A stretch of DNA of 64,000 bases from positions 248,001 through 312,000 of the forward strand of contig NZ_SRRT01000002.1 of the NCBI RefSeq assembly GCF_004784475.1. The letters run 5' to 3'. Below, one piece after another: positions 8,996 through 17,428 of this stretch. The position numbers and the translations under genes were made by a program. How positions within the stretch are numbered: the first letter of the stretch is position 1; each line of letters opens with the position of its first letter. The DNA is from Streptomyces bauhiniae. Lineage in GTDB: Bacteria; Actinomycetota; Actinomycetes; Streptomycetales; Streptomycetaceae. Below the pieces are notes generated by a model that was given only the letters and a program-made list of their open reading frames with translations, was not told the DNA's origin and did not search any database.

Positions 8996-10732
8996 ATGGC
9001 GCCGGAGAGTCACGAAGAGGTTCGGCAGCGGATCGACTCCCTCTACGCACGGGCCGAGAACGCGACCGGCAACTACAACGCCACCCGTGCGATGGCGGCC
9101 GCCACCCGCAGGCGGGGCGTACCGCTGGCCAAGCGGTCCGGCAGCCGTCCGGACCCGGCGCTCGACGCCGTGACCCGCCAGTGGTTCGACGCGGCCCGCG
9201 CCAAGGCAGGACCGACCGTGCCCGCCACCCTCCCCGCCGACCGGATGCCCGACAACGGCCCTGCCGTGGAACGGACTTGGACCGCCGCCGAACTGGGTCT
9301 GCCCAGCATCGAGCCGGAGACGCCCGCGCTGCCCGCGGGTTCCTCGCAGCGCCCGGTGGCCGAGCTGACGGGCGGTACGTCGTCCGCCCCGGCACTGGAA
9401 GCGGCGGGTACGGCGGCCGCGCTTCCCCCGGCCGCGTCCGTGGCGGCGCTGCCGGCCGCGCCGGTCGCTCAACTCCCGCTGACGGCACCCCAGTTGTCTC
9501 CCCCCGCCATGCCGGTCGGCCTCCCGGCCGCTCCCGCGCCGACACCGCCCGCCGTGCTGCCGGCCCAGCCCGCCGCCCCGGGCCGCCGCTCCCCCGCCGA
9601 CCTCAAGGCGGGCAACCGCCGCAAGCTAGCCTCCGCCAAGGATCTGCTGTCCCGCCACTCCTGGAACGCCGCCCCGGCGCAGGTGTGGGGCACCCCGCAG
9701 GCGGACGGCATACAGACTGCCGCGCCGGGGATCGCCAGCTCCGGCGCGGCGCAGGCACCGGCCGCCCCGACGGGCCAGTGGTCGGTACCGGCATCCGTCA
9801 CGGACACCGGCCCGCTGACGTACCCGATGCCGGGCGCGCTCGGCGACACCGGCTCGCTGCCCTACCCGATCCCCGGCCCGCTGAGCGACACCGGCGGCCT
9901 GAGCTATCTGGCCCCGGCCCCGCAGACGGACACGGGCACGCTGCCGGCCGTCGACACCAGTGCGTTCGCGCCCGGCTACGACAGCGGCGCGTTCCCGGCG
10001 GCGGCTTCGCTGGCGCCGACGTACGACACGGGGGCGTTCCCGGCGGTACCTCCGGTGGCCGAAGTGGCCCCGGTCCCGACGTACGGGACGGGCACGTTCC
10101 CGGCCGTACCTCCGGTGGTCGAGGCCCCGGCCCCTACGTACGGAACGGGTGCGTTCCCGGCGGCCCCCGCGTTCCAGCCCGCACCGCCTGTGGCCGCCGC
10201 ACCCGCCCCGGCGCCGACTCCCGCGCCTTCCCAAGCTCCGGCGCCCACCTTCCCGCCCGCACCGCCTACGGCCCCCGCGCCCGCCCAGGCAGCCGCACCC
10301 ACCCCCGCCCCCCAGCCCGGCACCTTCCCCACCACCCCCCTCACCCCCCGCCCCACCACCGAATCCGCCCACATCGTCCGCGCCGCCAAAGCCATCGCCT
10401 TCGCCGCCGCTCAGGTCGGCAAGCCGTGCGTCTGGGGTGCCACCGGGCCCGACTCGTTCGACTGCTCCAGCCTCACCCAGGGCGCCTGGCGCACAGCCGG
10501 GGTCGAGCTGCCGAGGGCCGCGCACGAGCAGGCGTCGGCCGGTACCGAGGTGGCGCTCGCCGCAGCCCTCCCCGGTGACCTGGTGCTCTTCTTCGAGGAC
10601 GACCGGCACGTGGGCCTGTACGTCGGCAACGGCACGATGATCCACGCGCCGGGGCCGGGCGCGGCCATCCGCGAGGAGTCGGTCTACGGCGCCGGAGAGG
10701 CCGCGATCCACCGGGTGATCAGGCCCGCCTGA
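8996..10732 (+). CDS. NlpC/P60 peptidoglycan hydrolase with a long repeat-rich N-terminal region
   Basis: The 578-residue protein ends in an NlpC/P60 cysteine peptidase domain (about 460-578). Cys490 in DSFDCSSL, His538 in DRHVGLYVG and His550 in MIHAPGPG form the expected catalytic set for cutting peptide stems in peptidoglycan. The preceding ~300 residues are Pro/Ala-rich with two repeat blocks (see repeats). The N-terminus (MAPESHEEVRQRIDSLYARAENATGNYNATRA) is helical and has no signal peptide, although the family normally acts outside the cell. AAGGAG lies 9 nt before the ATG and supports this start. It is divergent from the sortase-anchored DUF1996 gene. Confidence 0.9.
   Translation: MAPESHEEVRQRIDSLYARAENATGNYNATRAMAAATRRRGVPLAKRSGSRPDPALDAVTRQWFDAARAKAGPTVPATLPADRMPDNGPAVERTWTAAELGLPSIEPETPALPAGSSQRPVAELTGGTSSAPALEAAGTAAALPPAASVAALPAAPVAQLPLTAPQLSPPAMPVGLPAAPAPTPPAVLPAQPAAPGRRSPADLKAGNRRKLASAKDLLSRHSWNAAPAQVWGTPQADGIQTAAPGIASSGAAQAPAAPTGQWSVPASVTDTGPLTYPMPGALGDTGSLPYPIPGPLSDTGGLSYLAPAPQTDTGTLPAVDTSAFAPGYDSGAFPAAASLAPTYDTGAFPAVPPVAEVAPVPTYGTGTFPAVPPVVEAPAPTYGTGAFPAAPAFQPAPPVAAAPAPAPTPAPSQAPAPTFPPAPPTAPAPAQAAAPTPAPQPGTFPTTPLTPRPTTESAHIVRAAKAIAFAAAQVGKPCVWGATGPDSFDCSSLTQGAWRTAGVELPRAAHEQASAGTEVALAAALPGDLVLFFEDDRHVGLYVGNGTMIHAPGPGAAIREESVYGAGEAAIHRVIRPA
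9803..9960 (+). repeat. In-frame repeat block, about 14-residue units beginning DTG
   Basis: Four imperfect units start at residue 270 of the NlpC/P60 protein: DTGPLTYPMPGALG, DTGSLPYPIPGPLS, DTGGLSYLAPAPQT and DTGTLPAVDTSAF. The spacing is about 42 bp. Confidence 0.75.
10016..10185 (+). repeat. In-frame repeat block, about 19-residue PTYGTGAFPAVPP units
   Basis: Three imperfect tandem units start at residue 341 of the NlpC/P60 protein, each with PTY(D/G)TG(A/T)FPA(V/A)P. The second and third copies are very similar in DNA sequence (gtacggnacggg..gttcccgg), which suggests recent duplication or homogenisation. Confidence 0.75.
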
Positions 10733-10777
10733 ACACCCATAAAAGCTGTTTATGAGCCCATAGACTGGACCCGTGTA

Positions 10778-10812
10778 CTAAGTTAGGGCTGCCTTAGCTT
10801 AGGCTTCCTGAT
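10778..10812 (+). promoter_or_regulatory. Two overlapping iron-box-like sequences upstream of fprA
   Basis: The actinobacterial DmdR1/IdeR iron box is close to TTAGGTTAGGCTAACCTAA. CTAAGTTAGGGCTGCCTTA (10778-10796) matches it at 12 of 19 positions. TTAGCTTAGGCTTCCTGAT (10794-10812) matches at 13 of 19, with 11 of the first 12 identical. A TAGACT -10-like element at 10761-10766 lies just upstream, so a bound repressor could block transcription. Confidence 0.4.
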
Positions 10813-10847
10813 CGAGTCGCCTGTCCACGCTCGAAGGGAACCTGATC

Positions 10848-12212
10848 ATGCCGCGCCCCCTGCGGGTAGCCATCGTCGGAGCCGGCCCCGCCGGGATCTA
10901 CGCCGCCGACGCCCTGCTGAAGTCCGAGACGGCCGCCGATCCGGGCGTGTCCATCGACCTCTTCGAGCGGATGCCCGCCCCGTTCGGCCTGATCCGTTAC
11001 GGCGTGGCGCCCGACCACCCGCGCATCAAGGGCATCATCACCGCCCTGCACCAGGTGCTCGACAAGCCGCAGATCCGTCTCTTCGGCAATGTCGACTACC
11101 CGCGCGACATCAACCTGGACGACCTGCGCGCCTTCTACGACGCGGTGATCTTCTCCACCGGCGCGATGGCCGACCGCGACATGTCGATCCCCGGTCTCGA
11201 CCTGGACGGCTCCTACGGCGCCGCCGACTTCGTGTCCTGGTACGACGGCCACCCCGACGTGCCGCGCACCTGGCCGCTGGAGGCCGAGAAGGTCGCCGTC
11301 CTCGGCGTCGGCAACGTCGCCCTGGACGTGGCCCGCGTCCTGGCCAAGACGGCGGACGAGCTGCTGCCGACGGAGATCCCGCAGAACGTCTACGACGGTC
11401 TGAAGGCCAACAAGGCCCTGGAGGTCCACGTCTTCGGCCGCCGTGGCCCCGCGCAGGCGAAGTTCAGCCCGATGGAGCTGCGCGAGCTGGACCACTCCCC
11501 CAACATCGAGGTCATCGTCGACCCCGAGGACATCGACTACGACGCGGGCTCCATCGAGACCCGGCGCGGCAACAAGCAGGCCGACATGGTCGCCAAGACG
11601 CTGGAGAACTGGGCGATCCGCGACGTCGGCGACCGCCCGCACAAGCTCTTCCTGCACTTCTTCGAGTCCCCGGCGGAGATCCTCGGCGAGAACGGCAAGG
11701 TCGTCGGCCTGCGCACCGAGCGCACCGCGCTGGACGGCACCGGCAATGTCAAGGGCACCGGCGAGTTCAAGGACTGGGACGTCCAGTCGGTGTACCGCGC
11801 GGTCGGCTACCTCTCCGAGAAGCTGCCCAAGCTGCCCTGGGACCTTCAGACGGGCACCGTCCCGGACGAGGGCGGCCGGGTCATCGAGGAGAGCGGCGCC
11901 CACCTGGCGTCGACCTACGTCACGGGCTGGATCAGGCGCGGCCCGGTCGGTCTGATCGGTCACACCAAGGGCGACGCCAACGAGACGGTGGCCAACCTGC
12001 TGGACGACCACGCCAACGGCCGGCTGCACACCCCGTCCGCTCCGGACCCGGAGGCCGTGTACGCCTTCCTGTCCGGCCGGGGCGTCCGCTTCACCACGTG
12101 GGACGGCTGGTACAAGCTCGACGCCGCCGAGCGCGCCCTCGGTGAGCCGCACGGCCGCGAGCGCGTGAAGCTCGTGGAGCGCGAGGACATGCTCCGGGAG
12201 AGCGGCGCCTGA
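10848..12212 (+). CDS. fprA: Ferredoxin/flavodoxin-NADP+ reductase, FprA (adrenodoxin reductase) type
   Basis: The 454-residue flavoprotein matches mycobacterial FprA along its length. FAD binding is at VAIVGAGPAGIYAADALL (about residue 6 on) and NADP binding at VLGVGNVALDVARVLA. FGRRGPAQAKFSPMELREL is the family NADP-phosphate region, and GWIRRGPVGLIGHTKGDA is the signature C-terminal FAD contact. It passes electrons between NADPH and ferredoxins, for example to cytochromes P450. AAGGGA lies 9 nt before the ATG. No ferredoxin or P450 gene is adjacent. Iron-box-like sequences upstream suggest iron-dependent control, and a strong terminator follows. Confidence 0.92.
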   Translation: MPRPLRVAIVGAGPAGIYAADALLKSETAADPGVSIDLFERMPAPFGLIRYGVAPDHPRIKGIITALHQVLDKPQIRLFGNVDYPRDINLDDLRAFYDAVIFSTGAMADRDMSIPGLDLDGSYGAADFVSWYDGHPDVPRTWPLEAEKVAVLGVGNVALDVARVLAKTADELLPTEIPQNVYDGLKANKALEVHVFGRRGPAQAKFSPMELRELDHSPNIEVIVDPEDIDYDAGSIETRRGNKQADMVAKTLENWAIRDVGDRPHKLFLHFFESPAEILGENGKVVGLRTERTALDGTGNVKGTGEFKDWDVQSVYRAVGYLSEKLPKLPWDLQTGTVPDEGGRVIEESGAHLASTYVTGWIRRGPVGLIGHTKGDANETVANLLDDHANGRLHTPSAPDPEAVYAFLSGRGVRFTTWDGWYKLDAAERALGEPHGRERVKLVEREDMLRESGA

Positions 12213-12240
12213 TCGCACAGCGCCACTGACCGACGACGAG

Positions 12241-12276
12241 ACCCCGACACGGCCGTACCCCGGCCTTCGTCGGGGT
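12241..12276 (+). terminator. Terminator of fprA
   Basis: ACCCCGAC (12241-12248) pairs with GTCGGGGT (12269-12276), with an inner GGCCG/CGGCC stem, followed by TTCG. It starts 28 bp after the stop codon. Confidence 0.75.
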
Positions 12277-12437
12277 TTCGCGTACCCGGCCCCCACGGGG
12301 CGCGTGCGAGGCGCGTCGGGGGCGTACGCGACCGCGCGCGCCCCCGCCCGACGCGCCGCCCCGGGACCCGGCCCCCCGATGACGGGGCATACCGGTGATA
12401 CTGGAACGCGCCCCGGCCCCCACCAGCAGATTGGCCC

Positions 12438-13607
12438 ATGTCGAACTCCGCCACCGACCGCGCCCCCGTCCCGCAGACGATCTGGGCGGCCCGCGGCCGT
12501 CACACCGGTCCCACCCCCGAGGACGTCGTCCGCCGCACCCTGAGAGAACGCCGGGCGAGCGGGGATCTGGACGACTTCTCGGAGCCGCCCGTCCCCGAGG
12601 GCTCCACCGACCGCGTCTTCGAGGCGCGCTGGCGCGCCGGGGGCACGATCACCGTGCGGGCCCGGCTCACCCTCGTCTCCGTGCCGGAGCGGCCGGGGCA
12701 CGAGTGGACGCTCGTCGCGGAGGCCGAGCGGCTGTGGGAGGAGGCGTGGCCCTCACCGGCCACCCTGTTCTGGCCCGAGTCCGGCTCCGCATCCGAGGAC
12801 GGCGAGTGGGACCACCACCCGACCGTGCCGGGGCTGCGGTTCCGGCAGGTCAACGCGCTGCCGCTGGACGACAAGGAGATGCGCCGGCGACTGCGGGACG
12901 CGGCCCGCGAGGCGTGGTGCGTCAATCTGGTCGTGCACGAGGCGATGACGCCGGACGAGCGCGGCAGGCTGCCGCTGGCCCGGCTGCTGCCGCCGGGGCT
13001 GCGGCACCGGGTGATCGAGCACCGGGCCACCCCCCAGCAGTTCCGGGCGGTCAACTGGGCGCTGAAGGACCTCGGCGTGGAGGTGCCGCGCGGCGGCGCC
13101 GTACTGCTGCCCCCGGACCCGGCGCCCGCGGGGTACGACCGGCAGGCGTACGCCGTGCGCAGCGTCTTCCTGGACGGTTCCGAGCCCGCCGAGCTGGTCA
13201 CGGCCCTGCGGGACTTCGTCGCGCTGTCGCGCCCGAGGCCGCGCGGGCTCGGTGAGGCGCTGGCCGGGCTGCGGGACAACTGGACGCTGATGACCCCGCA
13301 GGAGGAGCTGGAGCGGGAGCGGCGCCGGGTCGAGCGGTACCGGGAGGCGCTGGAGGCGATGACGAAGTCGCGGGACCTGTACCGGGAGGCCGCCGAGCAG
13401 GCCCACGAGGCGCTGGCCGCGTACCGCGACACCCCGCTGCCCGTCCTGCCGCAGCAGCGGCCCCAGGCCCGTAACCAGTCGCCGTTGCAGCAGCTCACCC
13501 GTACCTTCGAGCGGCTGCGGCTCCCCACTCGGGGACAGCGGCCCGAGGCCGCCCCTGAGACCGACCCCGGCCCGGAGCGCGAACCCGAGGGCAGCGACCG
13601 GGTGTGA
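12438..13607 (+). CDS. Hypothetical protein with a C-terminal coiled coil
   Basis: The 389-residue soluble protein has no signal peptide or membrane helix. Residues 1-285 are mixed alpha/beta with no motif I recognise. Visible segments include TVRARLTLVSVPERPGHEWTL and LRFRQVNALPLDD. Residues 285-345 (TPQEELERERRRVERYREAL, then DLYREAAEQAHEALAAY) have a heptad pattern typical of a coiled coil. A Pro/Gln/Glu-rich tail follows. It begins after the fprA terminator and ends 78 bp before the DUF1232 gene, so it may share a transcript with that gene. Function unknown. Confidence 0.75.
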   Translation: MSNSATDRAPVPQTIWAARGRHTGPTPEDVVRRTLRERRASGDLDDFSEPPVPEGSTDRVFEARWRAGGTITVRARLTLVSVPERPGHEWTLVAEAERLWEEAWPSPATLFWPESGSASEDGEWDHHPTVPGLRFRQVNALPLDDKEMRRRLRDAAREAWCVNLVVHEAMTPDERGRLPLARLLPPGLRHRVIEHRATPQQFRAVNWALKDLGVEVPRGGAVLLPPDPAPAGYDRQAYAVRSVFLDGSEPAELVTALRDFVALSRPRPRGLGEALAGLRDNWTLMTPQEELERERRRVERYREALEAMTKSRDLYREAAEQAHEALAAYRDTPLPVLPQQRPQARNQSPLQQLTRTFERLRLPTRGQRPEAAPETDPGPEREPEGSDRV

Positions 13608-13685
13608 CCCGGCGGCTGCCGGGCTCAGGAGCGGGCAGAAGGAAGAGGGCGCGGGCGGACCGCGCGGCGGGAGGGGACAGGGCGC

Positions 13686-13976
13686 ATGGACAACTCCACG
13701 ATCGTGCTGGTGGTCGCGGCCCTCGCGGCGGCGGTGGTGCTGGGGTTCGCCGTCGTCCTGCTGGTGCGGCTGGTCAGGGCGCGACGCTCGCTGCGGGACG
13801 CGGGGCTGCCGACCGGGCCGCGCTGGGTGTTCTGGGGCGCGGTCCTCTATCTGGTGCTGCCGACCGATCTGCTCCCCGACCCGGTCTACCTCGACGACAT
13901 CGGCGTCCTGCTGCTCGCCCTGCGCAGCATGCGCGCCGCGACACGCCCGCTGCCGGAGAAGCCCGGCGACTTCTGA
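13686..13976 (+). CDS. DUF1232 (YkvA-like) membrane protein
   Basis: The 96-residue protein has an N-terminal membrane helix (STIVLVVAALAAAVVLGFAVV, residues 4-27), a basic cytoplasmic link (RLVRARRSLRD) and a second hydrophobic segment. The DUF1232 signature is present: YLVLPTDLLPDPVYLDDIGVLLLAL (about 57-81), with the conserved P-x-D-L-(I/L)-PD and DD. GGAGGGG lies upstream of the ATG. Members are widespread, small and without known biochemical function. Confidence 0.85.
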   Translation: MDNSTIVLVVAALAAAVVLGFAVVLLVRLVRARRSLRDAGLPTGPRWVFWGAVLYLVLPTDLLPDPVYLDDIGVLLLALRSMRAATRPLPEKPGDF

Positions 13977-14134
13977 TCGTCGGGGAGTCCGGGGCGGTTC
14001 GGGTGACCCCGTACGGGTTTCCGCCGACCGGGTGAGCGGGGGGCGGCGCAGGTGAGCGCGGATCGGCCTCATCACGCCCTTCACCTCGGGGTTCGGCCTC
14101 GCCTGACGGAGCGCGGCAGTGTAGACATGGGCAC

Positions 14135-16870
14135 ATGGTGCGACTGCCCGGCCGACCCGATCCGCGGGCGCCCCGTTCGTTCGGGCACCCGCGCGCGCCC
14201 ATAGGCGCGCGGCATCCGGGAGGTGACGGCGAAGGCGGTCCGCCCGGTGTGCTGCGTGCCGCGACGGGGCGCAGCCTGGCGGGGCAGGTGTTCCTGCTCC
14301 AGGTGGTGATCGTGCTGCTGCTGGTCGTGTCGGCCGTGGTGGCGCAGGTGCTCCAGGTACGGCACGACAGCGGCCTGGAGGCCCGTAACCGCTCCCTGTC
14401 CGCCGCCGGTTCCTTCGCCAACGCCCCCGGTACCGCGGCCGCGCTGCGCTCGCCGGACCCGACGGCGATCCTCCAGCCGAGCGCGGAGGCGGCCCGCAAG
14501 GCGACCAACGTCGACTTCATCGTCGTCATGAACACCCAGGGCATCCGCTACACCCACCCCGACCGGGACCGGATCGGCAAGAAGTTCGTCGGCACGATCG
14601 GGCCCGCGCTGCGCGGGGAGACGGTGGTCGAGGAGCTGACCGGCACGATAGGTCCGCTGGTCCAGGTGGTCGTCCCGGTGCGGGACGCGGACGGCAAGGT
14701 GGTGGGGCTGGTCTCGGCCGGCATCACCACCGCGCACGTCGGCGGGGCCGCCGACCAGCAGCTACCGCTCCTCCTCGCTGCGGCCGCGGCGGCGCTCGCG
14801 CTGGCCACGGCGGGCACCGCCCTGGTCAGCAGGCGCCTGCTGCGCCAGACCCACGGCCTGGGCCCCTACGAGATGACCCGGATGTACGAGCACCACGACG
14901 CGGTGCTGCACGCGGTCCGGGAGGGTGTGCTGATCGTCGGGGACGGCGGCAAGCTGCTGCTCGCCAACGACGAGGCGCACCGGCTGCTGGATCTGCCCGA
15001 GGACGCCGAGATGCGCAGCGTGCTGGACCTCGGGCTGGACGACGAGACGGCCGGGCTGCTCGCCTCGGGGCGGGTCGCCACGGACGAGGTGCACCTCGTC
15101 AAGGACAAGCTGCTGGCCATCAACCAGCGCCCCACCGATCTGGACGGCGGCCCGCCCGGCAGCGTCACCACGCTGCGCGACTCCACCGAGCTGCGCGCCC
15201 TGTCCGGCCGTGCCGAGGTGGCCCGTGAGCGGCTGAACATGCTGTACGACGCCGGGGTGGGCATCGGCACCAGCCTCGACGTGAGCCGGACGGCGGAGGA
15301 GCTGGCCGAGCTGGCGGTGCCCCGGTTCGCGGACTTCGTCACGGTGGACCTGTTCGACCCGGTGCTCAAGGGCGAGGAGCCGAAGCCGGGCACCGAGCTG
15401 CGGCGGGCGGCGTTCAGCGGCATCCGCAAGGACGCCCCGCTGTATCCGCTGGGCGAGCGCATCCGGTTCGTGCCGACCTCGCCGCAGGCGCGCAGCCTGG
15501 CGACCGGGCAGTCCGTGGTGGAGCCGGATCTGCGCGAGGCGCCGGGCTGGCACGCGCAGGACCTGGAGCGGACCGAGCAGATCGTCGAGTACGGCGTCCA
15601 CTCGCTGATCACGGTGCCGCTGCGGGCGGGCAGCCTGGTGCTGGGAGTGGCGAACTTCTGGCGCTCGGAGAAGCCGCAGCCGTTCGACTCCGAGGATCTG
15701 GCGCTGGCGGAGGAGCTGGTGGCCCGGGCGGCGGTGTCCATCGACAACGCCCGCCGGTACACCCGTGAGCACAGCATGGCGGTGACCCTCCAGCGCAGTC
15801 TGCTGCCGCGCACGCTGCCCGCGCAGGACGCGCTGGAGATCGCCTACCGGTATCTGCCCGCGCAGTCGGGGGTGGGCGGCGACTGGTTCGACGTCCTGCC
15901 GCTGCCGGGCGCGCGGGTGGCGCTGGTGGTGGGCGATGTGGTCGGGCACGGGCTGCACGCGGCGGCGACGATGGGCCGGCTGCGTACGGCCGTGCACAAC
16001 TTCTCCTCGCTCGACCTGCCCCCGGACGAGCTGCTGGGCCTGCTGGACGAGCTGGTGGCCCGGCTCGACCAGGACGAAACCCCGGAGGACGGCGCGGCCG
16101 CCGTCACCGGCGCGACCTGTCTGTACGCGGTGTACGACCCGGCGTCCCGGCGCTGCACCATCGCGCGGGCCGGGCATCTGCCGCCCGCGCTGGTGCTGCC
16201 GGACGGCACGGTGGAGTTCCCGGACGTGCCGGCCGGTCCTCCGCTGGGCCTGGGCGGGCTGCCGTTCGAGACGGCCGATCTGGAGCTGCCGGAGGACAGC
16301 CGGCTGGTGCTATACACGGACGGGCTGGTGGAGGACCGGGAGCGGGACATCGACGAGGGGCTCGACCTGCTGCGCGACGCGCTGCGGCACGCGCCGGGCG
16401 CCTCGCCGGAGGAGACCTGCCGGATCGTCCTGGACCGGCTGCCGGTACGCCCCACGGACGACGTCGCGCTGATCGTGGCCGAGACCCGCGTCCTGGGCGA
16501 GGACCAGGTCGCCACGTGGGAGGTGCCCGCCGATCCGGCGGCCGTCTCGGAGATCCGCGCCAAGGTGACCCGTCAGCTCGCCGACTGGGACCTGGAGGAG
16601 CTGACCTTCACCACGGAACTGATCCTCAGCGAACTGGTCACCAACGCCATCCGCTACGGCCGGGGCCCCATCGGCGTACGCCTCCTGCGCGGCCGCGCCC
16701 TCATCTGCGAGGTCTCCGACGGCACCACCACCTCCCCCCACCTCCGCTACGCCGCCAGCACCGACGAGGGCGGCCGCGGCCTCTTCCTGGTCGCCCAGCT
16801 CTCCGACCGCTGGGGCACCCGCTACACCCCGACCGGCAAAATAATCTGGGCGGAACAACCACTGCCGTGA
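14135..16870 (+). CDS. Sensor SpoIIE-type PP2C phosphatase with GAF and HATPase domains
   Basis: The 911-residue protein has a membrane helix at about 48-70 (VFLLQVVIVLLLVVSAVVAQ), an extracellular CitA/DcuS-like Cache domain (about 72-205, with NVDFIVVMNTQGIRYTH) and a second helix (209-232). A PAS-like segment (about 250-350), a GAF domain (about 370-540), a SpoIIE phosphatase (about 565-785; GVGGDWFDV, LVVGDVVGHGL, LYTDGLVE) and a C-terminal anti-sigma-type HATPase (ILSELVTNAIRYG) follow. Such proteins couple an external signal to anti-anti-sigma control by dephosphorylation (SpoIIE) and kinase (HATPase) activities. No ribosome site precedes the ATG. No anti-anti-sigma gene is adjacent, so the target is unknown. 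Confidence 0.9.
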   Translation: MVRLPGRPDPRAPRSFGHPRAPIGARHPGGDGEGGPPGVLRAATGRSLAGQVFLLQVVIVLLLVVSAVVAQVLQVRHDSGLEARNRSLSAAGSFANAPGTAAALRSPDPTAILQPSAEAARKATNVDFIVVMNTQGIRYTHPDRDRIGKKFVGTIGPALRGETVVEELTGTIGPLVQVVVPVRDADGKVVGLVSAGITTAHVGGAADQQLPLLLAAAAAALALATAGTALVSRRLLRQTHGLGPYEMTRMYEHHDAVLHAVREGVLIVGDGGKLLLANDEAHRLLDLPEDAEMRSVLDLGLDDETAGLLASGRVATDEVHLVKDKLLAINQRPTDLDGGPPGSVTTLRDSTELRALSGRAEVARERLNMLYDAGVGIGTSLDVSRTAEELAELAVPRFADFVTVDLFDPVLKGEEPKPGTELRRAAFSGIRKDAPLYPLGERIRFVPTSPQARSLATGQSVVEPDLREAPGWHAQDLERTEQIVEYGVHSLITVPLRAGSLVLGVANFWRSEKPQPFDSEDLALAEELVARAAVSIDNARRYTREHSMAVTLQRSLLPRTLPAQDALEIAYRYLPAQSGVGGDWFDVLPLPGARVALVVGDVVGHGLHAAATMGRLRTAVHNFSSLDLPPDELLGLLDELVARLDQDETPEDGAAAVTGATCLYAVYDPASRRCTIARAGHLPPALVLPDGTVEFPDVPAGPPLGLGGLPFETADLELPEDSRLVLYTDGLVEDRERDIDEGLDLLRDALRHAPGASPEETCRIVLDRLPVRPTDDVALIVAETRVLGEDQVATWEVPADPAAVSEIRAKVTRQLADWDLEELTFTTELILSELVTNAIRYGRGPIGVRLLRGRALICEVSDGTTTSPHLRYAASTDEGGRGLFLVAQLSDRWGTRYTPTGKIIWAEQPLP

Positions 16871-16874
16871 GGCT

Positions 16875-17369
16875 CTACTGAAGCGAGCGCCGCCAGATCT
16901 GGCCGACCAGATCGTGGCCGAAGCTGTGGTGACGCTCCTCGGCAGTGAGCCGGAAGCCGTGGCGCTCGTAGAGGCGGCGGGCGGAGCCGAGGACGTCGTT
17001 GGTCCACAGGGTGATGGCCTCGTACCCCGCCTCGCGGGCGAAGGTCAGGCACTCCTCGATCAGCCGGGCGCCGACGCCGAGCCCACGGGCCGCCGGATCG
17101 ACGAGAAGCAGACGCAGCTTGGCGGTCCGGTCGTCCGCGCGCACGCAGAAGACGCAGCCCGCCCGCCGGCCGTCCACCTCCGCGATCCAGGCGGCCTGCG
17201 GTCCGGGTTCTTTGCCGTCGGCGTAGTCGGCGGCGATCCGGCACACCAGCGCCTCGAAGTCGGTGTCCCAGCCGAACTCCCGATCGTAGAACTCCCCGTG
17301 GGCCATGACCACCCAGCCCAGGTCACCAGGCCGACCCAGGGGCCGCACGACCGCCGTACGCTCCGTCAT
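16875..17369 (-). CDS. GNAT-family N-acetyltransferase
   Basis: The 164-residue protein has the GNAT core. LRLLLVDPAARGLGVGARLIEECL (about 85-108) carries the acetyl-CoA-binding R/Q-x-x-G-x-G/A motif, and WTNDVLGSARRLYERHGF is the C-terminal motif B. GGGAGGA lies just upstream of the ATG. It is divergent from a TetR gene, with a perfect palindrome between them, so it is a likely target of that regulator. The acceptor substrate is unknown. It converges with the SpoIIE gene, leaving a 4 bp gap. Confidence 0.87.
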   Translation of the reverse strand: MTERTAVVRPLGRPGDLGWVVMAHGEFYDREFGWDTDFEALVCRIAADYADGKEPGPQAAWIAEVDGRRAGCVFCVRADDRTAKLRLLLVDPAARGLGVGARLIEECLTFAREAGYEAITLWTNDVLGSARRLYERHGFRLTAEERHHSFGHDLVGQIWRRSLQ

Positions 17370-17396
17370 CGCGTCCTCCCGGTGCCCTTCCGCGTC

Positions 17397-17416
17397 ACTG
17401 AAACGACTGTTTCAGT
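17397..17416. promoter_or_regulatory. Perfect palindrome, probable TetR operator
   Basis: ACTGAAAC (17397-17404) and GTTTCAGT (17409-17416) are perfect inverted repeats around GACT. The right arm runs into TAGACT (17416-17421), a -10 element 7 nt before the GTG of the TetR gene, so a bound repressor would block that leaderless promoter. The GNAT start lies 27 bp from the left arm. Confidence 0.7.
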
Positions 17417-17428
17417 AGACTAGCTCCG

